This document shows, in pieces, positions 13,943 to 21,848 of a stretch of 22,898 nucleotides of DNA. The notes under the pieces are model-generated. The model saw nothing but the letters and a program-made list of their open reading frames with translations, did no database searches and was not told the origin of the DNA. This DNA comes from CAZXVU01 sp964644465. GTDB lineage: Bacteria; Chlamydiota; Chlamydiia; Chlamydiales; SM23-39. How positions within the stretch are numbered: position 1 is the first letter of the stretch; every line of letters starts with the position of its first letter. A program made the translations under genes and the position numbers. Where the stretch lies: NCBI GenBank assembly GCA_964644465.1, contig CAZXVU010000026.1, positions 1 to 22,898 on the forward strand. Direction: 5' to 3'.

Positions 13943-16654
13943 ATGGAGAAATCCTTCGACCCGTCGATGAACTTTCTTTATCGGCGCCATCAACAACTCG
14001 ATCATATTTTTCAGCCCAAAACAGTGGCTGTAATCGGAGCTACGGAAAATCCTGGCAGCGTCGGACGCACTGTGATGCAAAACTTGATGGCTACTTCTTT
14101 TGGCGGGGAAGTGTTCCCGATCAATCCCAAGAGAGACACCGTCTTAGGTATAAAAGCATATCCGGATATCAAGAGCGTTCCAAAACCTGTTGAGCTTGCC
14201 GTTGTGGTCACGCCGGCAAAATTCGTTCCTCAAATCATTAAAGAGTGCGCAGATGCTGGGGTTCCGGCAGCCATTGTGATTTCGGCCGGATTTAAAGAGA
14301 TGGGCCCGCCCGGGGAAGCTTTAGAACAAGAAATTCTGATGCATGCCCGAAAAGGCAATATGCGAATCATCGGTCCAAATTGCCTCGGTGTGATGAATCC
14401 CAATACTGGGCTCAATGCCACCTTTGCAGCCGGCATGGCGCATAAGGGAAAGATCGCTTTCATTTCTCAATCGGGCGCTCTTTGCACGGCAGTTCTCGAT
14501 TGGAGCCTCAAAGAAAAAGTGGGGTTCAGCGCATTTGTTTCAATTGGTTCTATGGTCGATGTGGATTGGGGAGATCTGATCAACTATTTTGGGAACGATC
14601 CTTGGACATCGAGCATCCTCATTTATATGGAGAGCATTGGCAACGCGCGCTCTTTTCTGTCGGCAGCCAGGGAAGTGGCTCTGACGAAGCCGATCATTTT
14701 GATCAAAGCCGGCAGATCTGCCGAATCGGCAAAAGCTGCGGCTTCCCATACTGGGGCGCTTGCGGGGAGCGACGAAGCGTTAACTGCTGCACTGCGGCGA
14801 GTAGGTGTTCTGCGGGTGGATTCAATTGCCGATCTGTTCAGCATGGTCGAGGCATTGGCCAAACAGCCGAGGCCAAAAGGGCCTCATTTAACGATTGTCA
14901 CGAATGCAGGGGGGCCTGGCGTCATCGCAACGGATGCTTTGATCGCAAATGGGGGGAAACTCGCTGAATTGAGTCCCAAAACCATGGAAGCTTTGAATCA
15001 GATTCTTCCTCCATCTTGGAGCCGCAATAACCCTGTGGATATTTTAGGGGATGCTGATGCGGACAAATATGCAAAGGCATTGGAAATTGCAGCCGCAGAT
15101 CCAAATTCTGAGGGGATTTTGGTCATTCTAACGCCTCAAGATATGACCGACTCAACGGGAACTGCAAAAAAACTGATCCCTTTTGCTCATTTGGACAAAC
15201 CCGTTTTGGCGAGCTGGATGGGGGCGGAAAGCATTCAAAAAGGGGATGAAATCCTAACTCAGAATGGAATTCCTACTTTTGAATATCCTGATATGGCCTG
15301 CAAGACCTTCGCTTTGATGTGGCATTACACTTACAACTTGAGGGGGATATATGAAATTCCCACACTCACTGAAATTTCAGAAAAAAGCTTTCTAGCAAAG
15401 CACAAGCAGGTGGAACAGTTATTCGAGAAGGCCCGCTCCGAAGGGCGCTCCTTGCTGGACGAAGTTGAGTCAAAAAGCGTGTTAGAGGCTTACGGCATTC
15501 CTGTTGTGCCGACAAAAGTTGCAAAAAATGGAGAAGAAGCGGCACGTCTTGCAGAAGCGATGGGCTTCCCGGTAGTCCTAAAAGTATATTCACGCACCAT
15601 TACGCATAAGACCGATGTCGGCGGGGTGAAGCTCAATCTCAACAATCTCGAAGCCGTGAAAAAAGCCTATGCCGAGATCGAAGAGTCGGTAAAAAAAATA
15701 GAGAAGTTTCAGGGCGTCACAGTGCAGCCGATGATCAAGCTGGAAGGATACGAGCTGATTATAGGAAGCACGATCGATGAGCAATTTGGGCCTGTACTTC
15801 TTTTCGGTTCGGGTGGCCAGCTCGTTGAAGTCTATAAAGATAGAGCGCTTGCGATTCCGCCTCTGACGACTACTTTAGCCCGCCGGATGATGGAGCAGAC
15901 CAAAATCTACACGGCCCTTCAAGGCGTCCGAGGAAGGAAATCGATCGACCTGGCGAAATTAGAGCAGATCCTTGTCCAATTCAGCAATTTGATTGTGGAT
16001 CAGCCCTGGATCAAAGAGTGCGATATCAATCCGCTCCTTGCCTCTCCAGATCGGATGATCGCCCTCGATGCAAGGATCATTCTGCACGATCCCAAAACGA
16101 AGGTAGAAGATTTGCCCAGGCCTGCCATTCGCCCATATCCGATCCAATATATTGAAGAATGGCATCTTAAAGATAAAACGCCTGTTGTGATCCGACCTAT
16201 CCGTCCTGACGACGAACCTATGATGGTCCAATTTCATAAAGATCTCTCTCAGGAATCAGTCAGACAGCGCTATTTGAAAGCAGTCAACTACGACGAACGG
16301 GTGGCGCATGATCGGCTTGTCCGAATCTGCTTCAACGATTATGACCGGGAAATCGCTCTGGTAGCAGAAAAAATGGAAGGGAAGAAAAGAGAAATCATCG
16401 GAGTGATCCGTTTGAGCAAAATCCCCGAGAGCGCCAGCGCTACTTTTGCGCTCCTTGTCAAAGACAAATGGCAAAACCAAAGCGTGGGCAGCAAATTAAT
16501 GGAGAAAATGCTCCTTGTTGCAAAGCAGGAGAAAATCCATCAGATCAAAGCTGCTATGCTCGATGAGAATTTCCAGATGCAAAAACTGTGCAAACGGTTC
16601 GGCTTTACCCTGAAGCCAGAAGGGAAATTCATCTATGCGAGTCTGACGATTTAG
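13943..16654 (+). CDS. NDP-forming acyl-CoA synthetase fused to a GNAT acetyltransferase (Pat/YfiQ architecture)
   Basis: 903 residues in three parts. Residues ~22-465 are the alpha-type part of an NDP-forming acyl-CoA synthetase: CoA-binding Rossmann fold (VAVIGATENPGSVG, 28-41) and ligase domain with SHTGALAGSD (268-277), where H269 is the phosphohistidine position. Residues ~505-725 form an ATP-grasp beta-type part (SRTITHKTDVGGVKL, 550-564). Residues ~745-903 are a GNAT domain (VVIRPIRPDDE; QNQSVGSKLMEKML as the acetyl-CoA pyrophosphate loop). This layout matches protein lysine acetyltransferase Pat, which controls acetyl-CoA synthetase. Pat proteins are generally described as having lost synthetase catalysis; the His here is retained, so real acetyl-CoA/ATP interconversion remains possible. 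AGGAG precedes the ATG by four nt. Operon with the RDD gene; the 3' end overlaps the MFS gene by 26 bp. Confidence 0.92.
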   Translation: MEKSFDPSMNFLYRRHQQLDHIFQPKTVAVIGATENPGSVGRTVMQNLMATSFGGEVFPINPKRDTVLGIKAYPDIKSVPKPVELAVVVTPAKFVPQIIKECADAGVPAAIVISAGFKEMGPPGEALEQEILMHARKGNMRIIGPNCLGVMNPNTGLNATFAAGMAHKGKIAFISQSGALCTAVLDWSLKEKVGFSAFVSIGSMVDVDWGDLINYFGNDPWTSSILIYMESIGNARSFLSAAREVALTKPIILIKAGRSAESAKAAASHTGALAGSDEALTAALRRVGVLRVDSIADLFSMVEALAKQPRPKGPHLTIVTNAGGPGVIATDALIANGGKLAELSPKTMEALNQILPPSWSRNNPVDILGDADADKYAKALEIAAADPNSEGILVILTPQDMTDSTGTAKKLIPFAHLDKPVLASWMGAESIQKGDEILTQNGIPTFEYPDMACKTFALMWHYTYNLRGIYEIPTLTEISEKSFLAKHKQVEQLFEKARSEGRSLLDEVESKSVLEAYGIPVVPTKVAKNGEEAARLAEAMGFPVVLKVYSRTITHKTDVGGVKLNLNNLEAVKKAYAEIEESVKKIEKFQGVTVQPMIKLEGYELIIGSTIDEQFGPVLLFGSGGQLVEVYKDRALAIPPLTTTLARRMMEQTKIYTALQGVRGRKSIDLAKLEQILVQFSNLIVDQPWIKECDINPLLASPDRMIALDARIILHDPKTKVEDLPRPAIRPYPIQYIEEWHLKDKTPVVIRPIRPDDEPMMVQFHKDLSQESVRQRYLKAVNYDERVAHDRLVRICFNDYDREIALVAEKMEGKKREIIGVIRLSKIPESASATFALLVKDKWQNQSVGSKLMEKMLLVAKQEKIHQIKAAMLDENFQMQKLCKRFGFTLKPEGKFIYASLTI

Positions 16655-17861
16655 GGCATGTGAGATTTAAATACAGGGACACCACGATGAGCCCTCCTAG
16701 ACAGAGCATTGCCAGCAAAAAGTGGTTCGAAAGAGCTCCTAAAGGTGGGTTCGGAGTTTTCTCCACCCAAAGATCATTCGTTGCAAGACCTATAAAATAT
16801 CCAGCAATCATGACAGAGCATGCCGTCTCAAAATAGGGGTATAGGCGAGATCCTTTGGCAAACTCCAACAGTTCCTTTTCGATCATGGAAACCAGGATTG
16901 GAAATACAGCCGAGCATCCGAATCCTCCCAAAATCAAAACAGCGATGAATCCTCCTGTCGAATTTTGATGGGGAAAAAGAAATAGGGCTACCATAATCAA
17001 ACTGAGCAACAGAGGAAAAACTCGTTTTGCGGGATAAAAATAGAGAGGCAGCAGAAGGATGATCTGCCCAACGATCATAAAAAGCCAAAAAAAGGAGATG
17101 GTTTCATTGGCATTGACTTTGCCTAAAATATCTTCAATCCGTAGAAATCCCCAAAGATTGAAAGTCGATTCAACGATTCCATAGAGAATGATGCAGCAAA
17201 GGAATAGTACGAGTCGATAGTGAAGCTCTTTCCAAATTAGAGTCCCTTCTCGCAAATGCTCTAACTGTTTTGGATATTTGGGATCAAAAAACAACGATTT
17301 TACAAACCAGATGCCCAAAAGAAGCAGTCCCATCAAAAAGGGATAAATAAGGAGCTGTATTTCCAAGCGTCTAAAAACGTCCATCAAGATCGGCGCCATC
17401 ATGACGCCTGCATTGAATGCCGCAAAAAGAGCAGTGATTCCCGCGCCTGTCTTTTTAGGGAACTCGAGAGTGATATAGGTGATCAAGGAGTTGATCACCG
17501 ATGTGAGGGCGATCCCAAAGAAGATCATATCGAGAAAAATGAGAAAGAGGAGTCCTTTCGAATCTAATAAATGGCTTAAGAGAAGAATGGCCAACCCCAA
17601 GAAATTAAACCATAGGCCCATATAGAGCGCTTTTTTCAATCCGAATATTTTACAAAGCCATTGATGGCTTAAAGATACAGTGATTGCGCTTGTATATAAG
17701 ATGATTTTACAATAGAACGCCAAGTTCTCGGTCTCATTTCCTAAAAGAAAATTCCCAGGAACTTGGAAAAAATTAATGATCATCGTGTGCAAAGCACCGA
17801 TGAGAAAGAGGCCGAGCGTAATAATAAGCCGGTTTGAAATCATCCGGCCAGTCCAAAACAT
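16629..17861 (-). CDS. Major facilitator superfamily transporter, substrate unknown
   Basis: A 410-residue inner-membrane protein with about 12 hydrophobic segments in two halves separated by a charged central loop (FFDPKYPKQLEHLREGTLIWKE, about residues 190-212, quoted in part). Helix 4-5 FAAFNAGVMMAPILMDVF and the LGGFGCSAVFPILVSMI stretch near 315-331 are typical of sugar- or drug-type MFS proteins, but substrate cannot be read. The ATG at 17861 has no strong ribosome site; a second ATG at 17843 is possible. Its last 26 bp overlap the convergent 903-residue synthetase gene, so no terminator fits between the two. Confidence 0.85.
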   Translation of the reverse strand: MFWTGRMISNRLIITLGLFLIGALHTMIINFFQVPGNFLLGNETENLAFYCKIILYTSAITVSLSHQWLCKIFGLKKALYMGLWFNFLGLAILLLSHLLDSKGLLFLIFLDMIFFGIALTSVINSLITYITLEFPKKTGAGITALFAAFNAGVMMAPILMDVFRRLEIQLLIYPFLMGLLLLGIWFVKSLFFDPKYPKQLEHLREGTLIWKELHYRLVLFLCCIILYGIVESTFNLWGFLRIEDILGKVNANETISFFWLFMIVGQIILLLPLYFYPAKRVFPLLLSLIMVALFLFPHQNSTGGFIAVLILGGFGCSAVFPILVSMIEKELLEFAKGSRLYPYFETACSVMIAGYFIGLATNDLWVEKTPNPPLGALSNHFLLAMLCLGGLIVVSLYLNLTCPKSSDSHR

Positions 17862-17890
17862 AGTCAGTTACTCTTTGTCCAAAGAAAATG

Positions 17891-17979
17891 ACAGGATATG
17901 CAGGATGTTAAAAGGATATGCAGGATAAGATTTGTAGGACCACATCCTGCATATCCTGCCTGATCTTGCAAATCCTGTT
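17891..17979. repeat. Direct and inverted repeat cluster R4
   Basis: AGGATATGCAGGAT occurs twice in direct order (17893-17906 and 17913-17926) and once inverted (17944-17957); the variant ATCTTGCAAATCCT follows (17963-17976). Both words are also in R2 (9981-9994 and its inverse; 10055-10068). It occupies the gap between the divergent MFS and aldo/keto reductase genes, close to where their promoters should be. Confidence 0.85.
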
Positions 17980-18059
17980 CCTCTATTCCCGGATGAACCT
18001 GTTTTTATTTTGATACATATATAGATGTGCTTAAAAAAACAATCTGCTAGATAGAAGTT

Positions 18060-19169
18060 ATGGGTGAAAAATGGGCTACCGAACCGGGCACTAGCAAATA
18101 CTTCCAGTGGAACTCTATTTTCCCCTCAAAACAAAAACTCTTCCACGGCCTTCATGTTTCCGCTTTAGGAGCAGGAACCTATTTGGGACCTGCGGATGAC
18201 GCCACCGATAAGCTCTATGAGCAGACATTATTAAAAGCTGCCCTTTCAGGGGTGAATTTTTTCGATACAGCCATCAATTACCGCTGCCAGCGGAGCGAAA
18301 AAGTCTTGCGCAAAGTCTTTAGAGACCTTGCTTCTCATGGAATCCAGCGCGACCAGTATGTTGTAGCCACGAAAGGGGGATATCTCCCTTGTGAAGGATC
18401 TTTAGATCATTTTGAAGATTATGTCCGCATCCATTATCTCGACACGGGCGTGATAGAAGCCAAAGAGATTGTCGGCGGCTGCCATTGCATGAGTCCAGCT
18501 TTTTTGGACAATCAGATTGCTTCGAGCTTAAAAAATCTAGGTCTTGAGTGCATCGACCTGTATTACCTTCATAATCCAGAAACGCAACTTTTGGAAATCG
18601 AAGAAACCGAATTTTACCGACGACTGACAGAGGTGTTTGTTCTTTTTGAGCAAAAAGTCCATGAAAAGAAAATACGCTCTTACGGAATTGCGACTTGGAA
18701 TGGTTTCCGCCAAAAAGCGGCGCAAAGAGGAACTCTTCAGCTCTCTAAAATCGTGCAATGTGCAACCGATGCTGGAGGGGAGAAGCACCATTTAAAAGCG
18801 ATACAGCTTCCCTTCAATCTTGTGATGCTCGAAGCCATTAAACTAAAGAATCAGACGCTCATTTCCGCCAAAAAAAATATCATTTCAGCTGCCAAGGAAA
18901 ATAGGATCGCTTTGATGGCATCGGCTGCCCTGATGCAATCGCAGGTAGGCCAGCTTTGCCGGAAAGTTTTTGAAGAGCTCCCTCCGGGAGAAACTCGGAT
19001 GATTCAGTCGCTTGAATTTGTACTCTCAACACCAGATATATGCAGTGCCTTCTGCGGGATGAAGCGCCTCGAGCATTGGGAAGAAAATCGAAAAGTTCTC
19101 TTCGAACCAGCCTGGCCTAGAGACGTCTGGGAAAAAGCATGCCGATCACTCGGCGTAGCGCCAGAATAG
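18060..19169 (+). CDS. Aldo/keto reductase family oxidoreductase
   Basis: A 369-residue cytoplasmic (beta/alpha)8 enzyme. The catalytic tetrad is readable: D69 in FFDTAINY, Y74 in the same motif, K105 in VVATKGGY and H171 in YYLHNPE. The family uses NAD(P)H to reduce aldehydes or ketones; substrate unknown. Residues 108-150 (LPCEGSLDHFEDYVR...) form an insertion between the Lys and His strands, and the protein is longer than the usual ~320. The ATG at 18060 is preceded only by a weak AGAAG. The stop lies inside the convergent 19946-19146 gene, overlapping by 24 bp. R4 and a TTGATA/ATATA-rich stretch precede it. Confidence 0.88.
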   Translation: MGEKWATEPGTSKYFQWNSIFPSKQKLFHGLHVSALGAGTYLGPADDATDKLYEQTLLKAALSGVNFFDTAINYRCQRSEKVLRKVFRDLASHGIQRDQYVVATKGGYLPCEGSLDHFEDYVRIHYLDTGVIEAKEIVGGCHCMSPAFLDNQIASSLKNLGLECIDLYYLHNPETQLLEIEETEFYRRLTEVFVLFEQKVHEKKIRSYGIATWNGFRQKAAQRGTLQLSKIVQCATDAGGEKHHLKAIQLPFNLVMLEAIKLKNQTLISAKKNIISAAKENRIALMASAALMQSQVGQLCRKVFEELPPGETRMIQSLEFVLSTPDICSAFCGMKRLEHWEENRKVLFEPAWPRDVWEKACRSLGVAPE

Positions 19170-19946
19170 CTCTCTTGCAATAGTATCGAGAATCAAAGCC
19201 ACCGATGGAGATCCTTTTACAGCAGGACCTACAGTCTCCACGGGAAACTCATCTGATAAGCAATGTTGGATCACAGCATTCTGATAGGCAACATAAGGTT
19301 GATTGGATATGACTAGGCATGTCCCTGGCAGAGGTTGTGTGATGAGCCAGCTATGAATTGTGTCGCCGCGGTTCGGGCGAACCCAATTCCCATCGATGTG
19401 CTTCATGGGAGCGTCGATAAAAGAGACGGGGAGATTTTTCGGAAGCGCGGAATGGAGATAGGCCCATTCTGCTACTTGGCTTTCTGTTTCAGCGCCAGTG
19501 ATCTCTTTTTCAGAATTTTGCAGAGGCCTTTGCCCTGTTAAAAAAACGATCTTTTCAAACCGGACACCTTCTTCCCAAAGATCGGCCAGATATTGAGCGC
19601 TTTTTTGCATGCTCGACAAAAGAGAACCGCAGATGAGCGCATATTCATAATGAGTCTTTGACGGCTTAACAGCTTGTAAGAGTCCCATTTGATCGAAAAT
19701 AGGCCAAAGCTTCTCTTTCATGGGCTCGAACCTTTGGTCGAATTCCCACCGTTCGCGCCCTTTCTGAATCCAAAGCCGATCTGTTTCTGCAACGATTTCA
19801 GCAGGGGAGGCGCTAGGAGATATGCCGAATTCTTCTAGAAGCAATTCGAAGGGGCGGGTTTGAATTGCCTCTACTTCTTCAGGTGTTGGCAAAGCGAAAA
19901 TCAAAGATTGAGAGAGAAGTGCTATCGCAATAAGGATTTGTTTCAT
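19146..19946 (-). CDS. Exported hypothetical protein, possibly DUF218/YdcF-like
   Basis: 266 residues with an N-terminal Sec signal peptide (MKQILIAIALLSQSLIFALP; likely cleavage after FA, near residue 18), so probably periplasmic. I do not recognise the family with confidence. The stretch YALICGSLLSSMQKSAQYLADLW (around 102-124), then FEKIVFLTGQRPL, and later GDTIHSWL...CLVISNQPYVAYQNAV (about 192-225) recall the order of motifs in DUF218 proteins (an initial strand with Gly, then iivSG, then a Thr/Asn helix and vTsxyH), but the key residues do not align well. It overlaps the aldo/keto reductase 3' end by 24 bp and is divergent from the DASS transporter across 126 bp. Confidence 0.7.
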   Translation of the reverse strand: MKQILIAIALLSQSLIFALPTPEEVEAIQTRPFELLLEEFGISPSASPAEIVAETDRLWIQKGRERWEFDQRFEPMKEKLWPIFDQMGLLQAVKPSKTHYEYALICGSLLSSMQKSAQYLADLWEEGVRFEKIVFLTGQRPLQNSEKEITGAETESQVAEWAYLHSALPKNLPVSFIDAPMKHIDGNWVRPNRGDTIHSWLITQPLPGTCLVISNQPYVAYQNAVIQHCLSDEFPVETVGPAVKGSPSVALILDTIARELFWRYAE

Positions 19947-20072
19947 AAGGATGCTTCTACAAGTTTTGTTGGGGCAAAATCATAAAAGATTTGGTGTTTT
20001 AGCGCTACCTTGGAAAGTGGATATCCAAAAATTTCTTCGTTCGTTTATAGTGCTTTCTTTTTGAGGAGCATC

Positions 20073-21482
20073 GTGGAAAAGTTTAAGCTGAACAAAAATG
20101 CTATTTCCCTAGGAATCTGCATCGCAGTAGGTTTGATCATCTGGTTTCTCCCGGAGCCAGAGGGTGTAAGAACTGAAGGGTGGCACCTTTTCGCCATTTT
20201 TCTTGCGACAATGATCGCTGTGATCTTGAAACCTCTTCCGATGGGAACGGTTGCCATTTTTTCTCTAACGATTTCAATCATTACGGGAACTCTATCCTTT
20301 GCGGATGCTTTTAGCGGCTTCAGCAGCGATATTGTCTGGTTGGTTGTTTTGGCCTTCTTTGTCGCACGGGGATTTATCTCTACGGGACTAGGGAACCGGA
20401 TGGCTTACAAAGTAATGAGCCTTCTAGGAAAGAACAGCCTTGGCTTAGGATATGGACTTGTCGCAACCGATCTCTTATTGGCACCGACGATTCCCAGCGT
20501 GACAGCACGGGTTGGAGGAATTGTTTACCCGATCGTCAAAGCGTTAGCCGAAGTTTTTACCGGGAAATCGCACGATCCAAAGATGGGGGGATTTTTAGCC
20601 CTTTCGGCTTTTCAGGGTTCTGCGATCACAAGCGCCATGTTTTTGACCTCTATGGCAGGAAACCCTTTAATAGCTGAACTCGCACGCGCGCAAGGGATCG
20701 AAATCACCTGGGCAAGCTGGGCTGTTGCATCCATCATTCCAGGTCTTGTGAGTCTGATTACTATTCCCTATCTTTTGTACCGATTGGCGCCTCCGACAAT
20801 CCGACAAACGCCTCATGCAAAAGAAATGGCGATGGAAAAGCTCGAGGCCATGGGCCCTATGAAGAAAAATGAATGGATCATGTTTGGCACATTCATTCTT
20901 TTGATCGTTCTTTGGGTGTGTGGCCCATACATAGGCATGAAAGCGACAGTGGCCGCTCTGATTGGCCTCGCAGTTTTGCTGCTTACCGGAATCATGAAAT
21001 GGAAAGATATCCTAGAAGAACAAAGCGCTTGGGACACATTTATTTGGTTTGCGACTTTAGTCACCCTTTCGAGCTTTCTGAATAAATTCGGACTGACTAC
21101 CTGGTTTAGCGAGTGGGTGGTAGGGCATGTACAGGACTTTGAGTGGGTCGTTGGATTCCTGATCGTCACTTTGATCTATTTCTATTCCCACTATTTCTTC
21201 GCGAGCAACGTCGCCCATATCGGAGCTATGTACGCTCCTCTTTTAATCGTTGCAATCGCATTGGGAACTCCTCCTGAATTAGCTGCATTGATCATGGCTT
21301 TTTCCAGCAGTTTATTTGGAGGGTTGACTCATTATGGATCGGGGCCGGCTCCTATCCTTTTTGGCACTGGCTATTTGACCGTCGGCCAATGGTGGAAAAT
21401 GGGATTTATCTGCAGCGTGGCCAATATTCTGATCTTCATGATTATCGGAGGCCTTTGGTGGAAATTCCTCGGACTTTGGTAA
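20073..21482 (+). CDS. DASS-family (SLC13-like) dicarboxylate translocator
   Basis: A 469-residue inner-membrane transporter with about 11-12 hydrophobic segments, similar to plastid 2-oxoglutarate/malate translocators and their chlamydial relatives. Family features include EGWHLFAIFLATMIAVILKPLPMG (from about residue 33), the substrate-site SITSAMF/SAITSAMFLTSMAGNPL region (about 183-200), SAWDTFIWFATLVTLS near 325-340, and the second substrate loop SSLFGGLTHYGSGPAPILFGTGY near 410-432. It probably imports host 2-oxoglutarate or malate in exchange for another dicarboxylate. The start is GTG at 20073 with GAGGAG four nt upstream; the TTG at 20010 has no ribosome site and adds residues not typical of the family. 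It is a single gene, followed by repeat R5. Confidence 0.9.
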   Translation: MEKFKLNKNAISLGICIAVGLIIWFLPEPEGVRTEGWHLFAIFLATMIAVILKPLPMGTVAIFSLTISIITGTLSFADAFSGFSSDIVWLVVLAFFVARGFISTGLGNRMAYKVMSLLGKNSLGLGYGLVATDLLLAPTIPSVTARVGGIVYPIVKALAEVFTGKSHDPKMGGFLALSAFQGSAITSAMFLTSMAGNPLIAELARAQGIEITWASWAVASIIPGLVSLITIPYLLYRLAPPTIRQTPHAKEMAMEKLEAMGPMKKNEWIMFGTFILLIVLWVCGPYIGMKATVAALIGLAVLLLTGIMKWKDILEEQSAWDTFIWFATLVTLSSFLNKFGLTTWFSEWVVGHVQDFEWVVGFLIVTLIYFYSHYFFASNVAHIGAMYAPLLIVAIALGTPPELAALIMAFSSSLFGGLTHYGSGPAPILFGTGYLTVGQWWKMGFICSVANILIFMIIGGLWWKFLGLW

Positions 21483-21528
21483 ACCATCAGGGCTGACAAC
21501 AAGTCCATCTATCCAAAACAAGGGTAAT

Positions 21529-21722
21529 GATAACGCCACGAAACGTGGCTAACGATAACGCTGCGAATCCCACCCCAAAGAATGAAGCATTCTTTGAGGA
21601 CCCCGGGGCAGCTAAGGATATGCATGTCGGGGAGGCCCCGAACCCCAGAATTAGAAATAAATTGGGTTGCAGGGCCTCCCTGCATCCTTCATATCATTAG
21701 CCTTCGTTTCGAAGGCGTTATC
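21529..21722. repeat. Composite inverted-repeat element R5 with hairpin termini
   Basis: Fills most of the 366-bp gap between the DASS and phosphatase-fold genes. Ends are inverted copies: GATAACGCC...GGCTAACGATA (21529-21557) and TATCATTAGCC...GGCGTTATC (21692-21722). Each end is itself a hairpin around CGAAACG: GCCACG-AAA-CGTGGC (21535-21549) and GCCTTCG-TTT-CGAAGGC (21700-21716). Inside are CACCCC-AAAGAATG-AAG-CATTCTTT (21571-21595) with ACCCCGGGG, and an inverted pair GGGGAGGCCC (21629-21638) / GGGCCTCCC (21672-21680) followed by ATCCTTCATATC (21684-21695), the R1/R3 word. No convincing gene is present. Confidence 0.85.
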
Positions 21723-21831
21723 CTAAATATCATTTCTTTATGTCGTATCAATTATCCCATTATTCTTAAGTAAATAAGGGAAGATCGTTTAAGAAAACAG
21801 GAGTCTTGGCCTCCTCTAGATTTGGTGGATG

Positions 21832-21840
21832 TGATATAAT
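21832..21840 (+). promoter_or_regulatory. Extended -10 promoter of the phosphatase-fold gene
   Basis: TGATATAAT is an extended -10 element (TG at 21832-21833 and TATAAT at 21835-21840); the -35 region is poor. Transcription would start near 21847, at or within two bases of the ATG at 21849, so the mRNA would be leaderless. Confidence 0.55.
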
Positions 21841-21848
21841 AGATTCCT

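Noticed and set aside
17893..17926. Short direct repeats that could suggest a CRISPR array
   Set aside because: Only two direct copies of 14 bp with a 6-bp gap, plus an inverted copy; no regular spacers and no cas genes.
21582..21773. 63-residue plus-strand frame in the DASS/phosphatase gap
   Set aside because: It runs through the inverted-repeat element R5, with no ribosome site and no protein-like pattern.
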